From an uncultured Clostridia bacterium (GTDB lineage: Bacteria > Bacillota > Clostridia > UBA1381): DNA of 11,906 bases. Shown piece after piece: positions 6,604 to 11,906 of this stretch. The notes beneath the pieces are model-generated. The model was not told the origin of the DNA, did not search any database, and worked only from the letters and a program-made list of their open reading frames with translations. The position numbers were made by a program, and so were the translations under genes. How positions within the stretch are numbered: the first letter of the stretch is position 1; every line of letters starts with the position of its first letter. The stretch is taken from NCBI GenBank assembly GCA_944391255.1, contig CALXSW010000031.1:1-11906 (forward strand). The letters are read 5' to 3'.

Positions 6604-6652
6604 AAAAAGACAGAGTCAAAACACTTTTAACGTGTATTGCTGTGTCATTTTT
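6604..6652. terminator. bidirectional terminator between proB and the lyase gene
   Basis: GACAGAG (6609-6615) pairs with CTGTGTC (6640-6646) with one mismatch, continued after a T bulge by CAAAACAC (6617-6624) with GTGTATTG (6632-6639), one mismatch, and a 7-base loop. Flanking AAAAA (6604-6608) and TTTTT (6648-6652) supply a T-tract on each strand. It sits between two convergent genes and fits termination in both directions. Confidence 0.75.
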
Positions 6653-6670
6653 ATATCATACAATATCCTG

Positions 6671-9600
6671 TCACTTGACAGCTATAACTCCGAACTCGGA
6701 GATCTCAGCTTTATCAGTTTCACCCGTTTCAGTGTCGCACAATACGAGTTTAACTGTTGTGCCGTATTTTGGTACCGGGAATATGAACATTTCCGGCTCT
6801 GTAGTCGTTCCCGATGTTGTTATCTCAGCAGCGAGATCCCAGCCGTCGCGCTCAAAGAAGTTTCCGGCGTCATTATCTATTGATCCGCCTGTATATACCT
6901 TGAACGTGTGACGTCCTCCGTCCGCGCACGACAGCACAACGCCGCTCATAGCACAGAAATATTTTAGTTCGGTATAGAATCCCGATTTTCCTGTAAGCGA
7001 GTATGACGTGCCGATATCAAGATCAACAGCCGCGCTTCCGTCAGAACCGTCATACGTCACTATCCTGTTCAGATCCGCCTGACTGAAATCGAGCTTTTCA
7101 CCATTCTTATATCCCTCCGCTGATTTCAGCACAGCCGCGTCGGAATTCTTTATTTCCTCTATCCTTGCCGCTCCGTCCTGAGCTGCTATCGCTTTATCGC
7201 TTACCGTCACAAGTCCCACGTCGTCCCATGCTACTTTCTTGCCGAGAGCCTCTGCCGCATACCTGAGCGGAACAAATGTAACATCGTCCTTTATTACAGG
7301 CGCTGTATCCATTGAAACCACGCTTCCGTTTACGGTAAATTCATTTTCGCCGATATTCATTATTATATCGCAGCCTGTTGACTGAATATGTATCTCGCCG
7401 TCATCATATGTAACATACGCGCCAAAAGCCTCGCTTATAAATCTAAGCGGCACCATCGTTCTGTCATTTTCGATATATGCCTTAACATCTTTGTTGCTTC
7501 CGTCAATATAGCACGGCGTTCCGCTTATAAATGCTTTCGCGCTGCCTATCGCCATTTCTACCGTTGTGCCGGTATAAAGACTTTCTATATCCCATTTCTT
7601 TTTATCAAGATCAGGGTTCACCATCTTAACGCCGTCCGATTCTGTATATATCTGCATTACAGGAATGGATTCCGTATCATAGCCCAGATAAAAATCTGTA
7701 TGCGCCGGCTGATTATACCCAACGTTCTGAACTGCTATTGACGCTCTGTAGCCAGGATCATGCATAAGTGTCGGTATTCTGTATCCCGTAGGAACATTCG
7801 TCATATATATCCTTAACGCTGAATTGTCCTCTGTAGGATATATCACCTCTTCGCGCCAGTCGCCTAATATATCTGCCGTCAAAGACGGATTTGATTTTCC
7901 GGCATTATTTGAATGACAGCCCTCGGCGGTGAATATAGTTTCTGATTTTTCAGTGTACGGATTCCACTTAGAAATATTTATGCTGTCCTGTATCTCTCTG
8001 CCTAGATCTCCGTCCCACCATGCGAGGAAATTCGCCGGAATATTATAATCCTCGGATATTATCTCGCCCTTTGACGAGATCAGCATTCCCATAGATGACC
8101 ACGATTCCGCACCCGGATATCTCGGATCTATATCATCGCTCACACCTCTGCCAACGTCTGTGCTTCCAAACGGTGAATACCATATTATCTCGCCCGTTCT
8201 CGCGTCACGCATATCATGGCCATACGCGCCCCACTCGTGAACTGAAAATGTTTCAAGTCCCGGACGGTCGATTATAAGATCGCCAGTGTGCTGAGCGTCA
8301 CCGTGATTGAGCTTTGTAGAATACACCGGCTCACCGTTATCATCAAGCAGCATACTGCCGTATACTATCTCATCTTTGCCGTCATAGTCCACATCAGCTA
8401 CCGCGACAGAATGATTTCCCATTCCTCTGTAGTTCCAATCCTTGTCGCCGTCCTCCATCGCGTATGTGTCAAACAGCCAGTCATTGACTATCTTGTTATC
8501 CTTCATTGTAAACGACGCGATCGCCGTTCTGTCATAATAGCCTCTCGCAAATATCATTGACGGGTTTACTCCGTCAATATACGCCACGGCCGCGTTATAT
8601 CGCTCTGACCTGTTTCCCCAGTCATCGCCCCACGAGGATATATCCCATGTCTTTCCGTCATACTCTCCCTGCGACTGCGGTATATAGTCTACCGTGTCTA
8701 TCACAGCCCCTGTTTCACCGTCAAATACAGTCAGATAGAGCGGGCCTGAAAGATTTTTTCCGTTCTCATCGCGCCAATCCGCAGTAGCGTCGCCTATAAC
8801 GTTTCCGGCTCCGTCTACTGTACCGTCAGCCGTGCGCATTGCAACTTCGCCCTTGCCGTCGCCGTTAAAATCAGCGGCTATAAACTGAGTGTCGTGCGCT
8901 CCCGAACGCACGTTCTTTCCGAGATCTATTCTCCAGAGCTTAGTTCCGTCAAGCTTATACGCGTCAAACATAGTGTTTCCCGTATTTCCCAAATGCGCGC
9001 TGTCACGCGAGTTAGTAGGATCCCACTTTATTATGATCTCATATTCTCCGTCTCCGTCAAGATCTGCCGTTCCCGCGTCATTTGCGACATATGAATACTG
9101 TTCTACCGTTCCATCTGAAAGCGTCACACTGCCCGGCGCCGGAGCGTCTATCTTTATTTCAATATAATTTTCAGGCAGCAGAGCCGTTTCTTCAGACCTC
9201 TCGCTTTCTACTCCGTTATATACAGCCGAAACGCTGTATTTATCCCCTTCAGCCGCGTCGCGGTCCACATAATTTGTCGCGTTAAGCGGCTCATCGTTGA
9301 GCTTTTCGCCGTTCTTGTAAATATTATACATCGTGTCAGCACTCTCTGTTCCAAGCCAGCGCCACGATATAAGTCCGTATCCATCAGCCTTTACCGCTGT
9401 AACTCCCCTGTCAAGCAGCTCCATTCGGCGCTGTATATCCGTTCTGTTTTCAATAAGCGCCGCTGTTTCACTTCCGTCCGATATATCAGTATTTACAGTT
9501 ATCTTATCAGGCTCTTCCGGAACTTCTGATATTATGTCATAATCACCGTCAGCCGTATCGGAATATACGACCTCGTCACCGTTTTTTACCTCTATATTGT

Positions 9601-10252
9601 CAATATACGCGTAAAGACCTCCGTCAGCCGCATACGGCGAATATCCCAATCTGAACACCGGCTCACGTTCCATGCTGTAATCCCATTCAGTTTTCAGCTC
9701 CGAATATTTTTCTCCGTCCTTATACACTGTAAACACGCCGCCGTCACGCGATATTTCAAACCTGTGCCACCCGTTTTTGATCGACTCATATTCGCCGCGC
9801 GCGTTTTCCCAGCCGGCTCCGTCAGTTATCACCTCTATATATGAATCTCCGCCCGTTTCAGGTATGTAATAAAGTCCTGTCGCTTTATTATCTGTCGTAT
9901 CGTCCGTTCCCGTATAAAACGCGTATCTTGTGCCGTTCGCCATAGTGTATATATCAAACGCCACGCTGAATTTATCCTTTAGCTTATAAGCGCTGCCCAC
10001 CTTGTCATAAAGGTACTCAACAGGCATTTCTATAAACGGGTTTCTTCCGCGCTCCTTGTCGTTTCCGCGCGTCTGTTCGTATCCGTCAAACGAGAAAACA
10101 TTGCCCTTGTCCGCCCCTGTTGGATCCTGTATGACCGTAAGCGCGCCGTATCCGCTATATAACTTAGGCTCCATGGTTTCCGCGTTTACAGCAGCCGGGA
10201 TCACTCCCGCGATCATCGCGGCTGCCGCAGCCGCAGCTGTGATTTTCTTCAT
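6671..10252 (-). CDS. secreted multidomain rhamnogalacturonan lyase (PL11-type)
   Basis: Large exported enzyme predicted to cleave the rhamnose-galacturonate backbone of rhamnogalacturonan I in pectin by beta-elimination. Order: signal peptide 1-24 (MKK, Ala-rich core, cleavage after VNA); a concanavalin/LamG-like beta domain at about 30-232; a short linker; a PL11-type region at about 264-880, with an N-terminal beta domain (GVTAVKADGYGLISWRW) and an eight-bladed-propeller-type core; two copper-amine-oxidase-like stalk repeats at about 896-1022 (RTMVPLRFISEAFGA and VTFVPLRYAAEALGK); and an unassigned beta-rich domain at about 1035-1193. Calcium-loop motifs DLDGDGEYEI (397), DFNGDGKGEV (461) and DVDYDGKDEI (620), plus ARGYYDR and LNHGDAQHTGDL, match PL11. 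Simple PL11 enzymes are about 600 residues, so nearly half of this protein is accessory. The extra domains probably bind carbohydrate or hold the enzyme at the cell surface; there is no SLH or LPXTG anchor. GAGAGGG upstream supports the ATG. Exo- versus endo-action cannot be told. Confidence 0.9.
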   Translation of the reverse strand: MKKITAAAAAAAMIAGVIPAAVNAETMEPKLYSGYGALTVIQDPTGADKGNVFSFDGYEQTRGNDKERGRNPFIEMPVEYLYDKVGSAYKLKDKFSVAFDIYTMANGTRYAFYTGTDDTTDNKATGLYYIPETGGDSYIEVITDGAGWENARGEYESIKNGWHRFEISRDGGVFTVYKDGEKYSELKTEWDYSMEREPVFRLGYSPYAADGGLYAYIDNIEVKNGDEVVYSDTADGDYDIISEVPEEPDKITVNTDISDGSETAALIENRTDIQRRMELLDRGVTAVKADGYGLISWRWLGTESADTMYNIYKNGEKLNDEPLNATNYVDRDAAEGDKYSVSAVYNGVESERSEETALLPENYIEIKIDAPAPGSVTLSDGTVEQYSYVANDAGTADLDGDGEYEIIIKWDPTNSRDSAHLGNTGNTMFDAYKLDGTKLWRIDLGKNVRSGAHDTQFIAADFNGDGKGEVAMRTADGTVDGAGNVIGDATADWRDENGKNLSGPLYLTVFDGETGAVIDTVDYIPQSQGEYDGKTWDISSWGDDWGNRSERYNAAVAYIDGVNPSMIFARGYYDRTAIASFTMKDNKIVNDWLFDTYAMEDGDKDWNYRGMGNHSVAVADVDYDGKDEIVYGSMLLDDNGEPVYSTKLNHGDAQHTGDLIIDRPGLETFSVHEWGAYGHDMRDARTGEIIWYSPFGSTDVGRGVSDDIDPRYPGAESWSSMGMLISSKGEIISEDYNIPANFLAWWDGDLGREIQDSINISKWNPYTEKSETIFTAEGCHSNNAGKSNPSLTADILGDWREEVIYPTEDNSALRIYMTNVPTGYRIPTLMHDPGYRASIAVQNVGYNQPAHTDFYLGYDTESIPVMQIYTESDGVKMVNPDLDKKKWDIESLYTGTTVEMAIGSAKAFISGTPCYIDGSNKDVKAYIENDRTMVPLRFISEAFGAYVTYDDGEIHIQSTGCDIIMNIGENEFTVNGSVVSMDTAPVIKDDVTFVPLRYAAEALGKKVAWDDVGLVTVSDKAIAAQDGAARIEEIKNSDAAVLKSAEGYKNGEKLDFSQADLNRIVTYDGSDGSAAVDLDIGTSYSLTGKSGFYTELKYFCAMSGVVLSCADGGRHTFKVYTGGSIDNDAGNFFERDGWDLAAEITTSGTTTEPEMFIFPVPKYGTTVKLVLCDTETGETDKAEISEFGVIAVK

Positions 10253-10278
10253 ATTTTTCCCTCTCTTTCGTTTGGACA

Positions 10279-10311
10279 GATAGCCGCGTTTCTCCCCTTT
10301 TTGCCGCTATC
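10279..10311 (-). promoter_or_regulatory. possible hairpin in the lyase mRNA leader
   Basis: In the ~75-base untranslated leader, GATAGC and GCTATC (10306-10311 and 10279-10284 on the plus strand) can form a 6-bp stem around a G-rich 21-base loop, ending about 27 bases before the lyase start codon. It may affect mRNA stability or translation. The evidence is a single short stem. Confidence 0.25.
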
Positions 10312-10334
10312 CCCCAAATATTATCCTAAAACAA

Positions 10335-10363
10335 ATTATAACATATAACATATAAAACTGCAA
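10335..10363 (-). promoter_or_regulatory. promoter for the secreted lyase gene
   Basis: On the minus strand: -35 TTGCAG (plus-strand 10358-10363), 17-base spacer, -10 TATAAT (10335-10340) preceded by TGT, an extended -10. Predicted start is near 10328, leaving a leader of about 75 bases. I found no obvious palindromic operator or catabolite-control (cre) site overlapping it. Confidence 0.78.
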
Positions 10364-10395
10364 GTATTAAGTTATATTTTGGCAAATTTGACAAC

Positions 10396-10439
10396 AAAAA
10401 AGCCGCGCAAAGCTCTGCTCGCCTTGCAGCGGCTTTTTT
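10396..10439 (-). terminator. intrinsic terminator after hcp
   Basis: GCCGC (10402-10406) pairs with GCGGC (10429-10433), continued by GCAA-G (10407-10412, one bulged A) with CTTGC (10423-10427). AAAAAA (10396-10401) and TTTTTT (10434-10439) flank the stem. It starts about 22 bases after the hcp stop codon on the minus strand. The symmetry would also stop plus-strand transcription. It separates hcp from the lyase promoter. Confidence 0.9.
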
Positions 10440-10460
10440 ATTCTAATCTCTCCATCATGC

Positions 10461-11906
10461 TTATCCGAGAATAGCTTTGAGATCCTCGTCCGGAGTGCTT
10501 ATAGGGTGTATACTATATTTTTCAACAAGCGTGTCAAGCACATTTTTAGATAAGAACGCCGGCAAAGTAGGACCGAGATATATATTTTTTATACCGAGAT
10601 ACAGAAGTGTCAAAAGCACCGCCACCGCTTTCTGCTCATACCATGAAATTACAAGCGTAAGCGGCAGATCGTTTACACCGCAGCCAAACGCGTCCGCAAG
10701 AGCGAGAGCGACTTTTATAGCGCTGTACGCGTCATTGCACTGTCCCATGTCAAGTATGCGCGGCAATCCCTCGATCTCGCCGAGCTTGAGGTCGTTTATC
10801 CTGTATTTTCCACACGCTAAAGTCAATATGACCGTATCCATAGGCGTTTTCTTTGCAAATTCCGTATAATAGCTTCTGCCCGGCGCCGCTCCGTCACAGC
10901 CGCCTATTAAGAAGAAATGCTTTATCTTTCCGCTCTTTACAAGATCTACTATCTTTCCCGCCTGCGACAGCACTGTTTCATGAGCAAATCCGGTCGTTAC
11001 CGTTTTTCCGCCGTTTATTCCCGTTATTATATGCTCTTTATCATATCCGCCGCACTCCTTCGCTTTCTCGATAACAGGTGTAAAATCTTTTTTCTCATCT
11101 ATATGCACCAGCTCCGGATACGATACAACAGACGTTGTGAACACCCTGTCAGCATAGCTCTGACGCACCGGCATAAGACAATTTGTCGTAAACAGAACAG
11201 GCGCCGGTATATTATGAAACTCCGTCTGCTGGCTCTGCCATGCTGTTCCGAAATTCCCCTTTAAATGCTTATACGCCTTAAGCTTTGGATAGCCGTGCGC
11301 CGGGAGCATTTCCGAATGAGTGTATATATTTATACCCGTTCCCTCCGTCTGTTTGAGAAGCAGCTCAAGATCATGAAGATCATGACCGCTCACAACTATA
11401 AAAGGTCCTTTCTCTATCGTCAGCGGTACTTCCGTAGGAACAGGATCTCCATACGTTTCTGTGTGCGCCTTATCAAGCAGTTCCATGCATTTATAATTCA
11501 TCTCGCCTGTTTTAAGCACTGTTTCAAGCAGTTTGTCCGCCTCAAATGTTTCGCCTATTTCATACATTCCAGTATAAAAAAATGACATTACCTCATCGCT
11601 CTTATAACCGAGCGCGTACGCGTGAAACGCGTATGCCGCCATTCCCTTAAGCCCGAACAATATTAATGATTTAAGAGAGCGTATATCCTCATTTTCCGAC
11701 CACAGCTCAGATATATCATATTTTTTCACATTATCTGATATTTTATTTTTTTCAGACCTTATCTCGCTTATGAGCTTTTTAACGGTATCGCTGTTGAAAT
11801 TCACGTTCGTTATAGTTGTAAACAATCCCTTCAGCATCAGCTCATCCGTGTTTTCACTGCGCTTTCCCTGCCAGACAGCTGCCGATAATCCTATAAGCTC
11901 GCTCAC
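10461..11906 (-). CDS. hcp: hybrid-cluster protein Hcp (5' end outside the window)
   Basis: Hcp carries a 4Fe-2S-2O hybrid cluster. It was named hydroxylamine reductase from in vitro activity; later work supports NO reduction and protein S-nitrosylation in anaerobes. All hybrid-cluster ligands are visible, numbered from the window edge: H175 (VSGHD), E199 (YTHSE), C243 (TTNCLMP), C337 (GGCDGA, the expected persulfide cysteine), C365 (LACGKYR), C390 (MGQCNDA), and E424 and K426 (WYEQK). Their spacings match the Desulfovibrio protein almost exactly, and that comparison implies about 70 residues missing at the N-terminus, where the second Fe-S cluster would be. The GTG at 11904-11906 is an internal valine codon, not the start. 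TAA at 10461-10463 is followed by a strong terminator. Confidence 0.95.
   Translation of the reverse strand: MSELIGLSAAVWQGKRSENTDELMLKGLFTTITNVNFNSDTVKKLISEIRSEKNKISDNVKKYDISELWSENEDIRSLKSLILFGLKGMAAYAFHAYALGYKSDEVMSFFYTGMYEIGETFEADKLLETVLKTGEMNYKCMELLDKAHTETYGDPVPTEVPLTIEKGPFIVVSGHDLHDLELLLKQTEGTGINIYTHSEMLPAHGYPKLKAYKHLKGNFGTAWQSQQTEFHNIPAPVLFTTNCLMPVRQSYADRVFTTSVVSYPELVHIDEKKDFTPVIEKAKECGGYDKEHIITGINGGKTVTTGFAHETVLSQAGKIVDLVKSGKIKHFFLIGGCDGAAPGRSYYTEFAKKTPMDTVILTLACGKYRINDLKLGEIEGLPRILDMGQCNDAYSAIKVALALADAFGCGVNDLPLTLVISWYEQKAVAVLLTLLYLGIKNIYLGPTLPAFLSKNVLDTLVEKYSIHPISTPDEDLKAILG

Noticed and set aside
6632..9542. Plus-strand open frames opposite the lyase gene
   Set aside because: They are antisense shadows with low-complexity or Ser/Arg/His/Pro-rich translations, no ribosome binding sites and no family motifs.
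10477..11585. Plus-strand open frames opposite hcp
   Set aside because: The hcp frame has intact catalytic ligands at correct spacing; the opposite frames have no recognisable motifs.
11904..11906. GTG at the window edge as the true start of hcp
   Set aside because: Ligand spacing against known Hcp places about 70 residues upstream of it, so the frame is simply cut by the window.

Overview
The window looks like chromosomal DNA of an anaerobic, low-to-mid GC Gram-positive bacterium of the class Clostridia, probably a plant-fibre-degrading gut or rumen lineage. This is inferred from four things: AAAGGA-type ribosome binding sites, heavy ATA/AGA codon use, a complete-looking hybrid-cluster (Hcp) catalytic domain typical of anaerobes, and a very large secreted pectin-type lyase carrying copper-amine-oxidase-like stalk domains. 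No species can be named from the sequence alone. I see no insertion sequence, phage gene, CRISPR array, tRNA or rRNA. No stretch over about 210 bases lacks a gene.

Layout. Bases 1-103 hold the tail of an unrecognised gene. Bases 149-2036 encode an overlapping OmpR-type response regulator and membrane sensor kinase. Bases 2077-4661 form a tight four-gene housekeeping operon: a DJ-1/PfpI protein, 5-formyltetrahydrofolate cyclo-ligase, a TatD-type metal hydrolase, and the 16S rRNA methyltransferase RsmG. It closes with an intrinsic terminator at 4667-4697. A strong promoter starts inside that terminator's T-tract and drives a roughly 200-base leader. The leader has a clear potential RNA fold (a three-way junction and mutually exclusive hairpins) before a Noc/Spo0J-type ParB protein at 4938-5711. 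A second consensus promoter precedes a short, PUA-less glutamate 5-kinase (5809-6591). A terminator that reads both ways separates this from the minus-strand genes.

On the minus strand, 6671-10252 encodes a 1193-residue secreted protein. Its order is signal peptide, concanavalin-like domain, PL11-type rhamnogalacturonan lyase, two copper-amine-oxidase-like stalk repeats and an unassigned C-terminal domain. It has its own near-consensus promoter. Upstream of it, and separated by a strong terminator, is hcp (10461 to the window edge), whose first ~70 residues lie outside the window.

How the genes work together: the 2077-4661 block is a conserved-type growth and translation cluster (folate recycling, nucleic-acid hydrolysis, ribosome modification) next to a chromosome-organising ParB/Noc gene, the rsmG-noc order known from Bacillus. 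The lyase gene is an independent unit for pectin (rhamnogalacturonan I) use. Hcp serves nitrosative-stress defence. The candidate structured leader in front of the ParB/Noc gene is the most interesting unexplained element.
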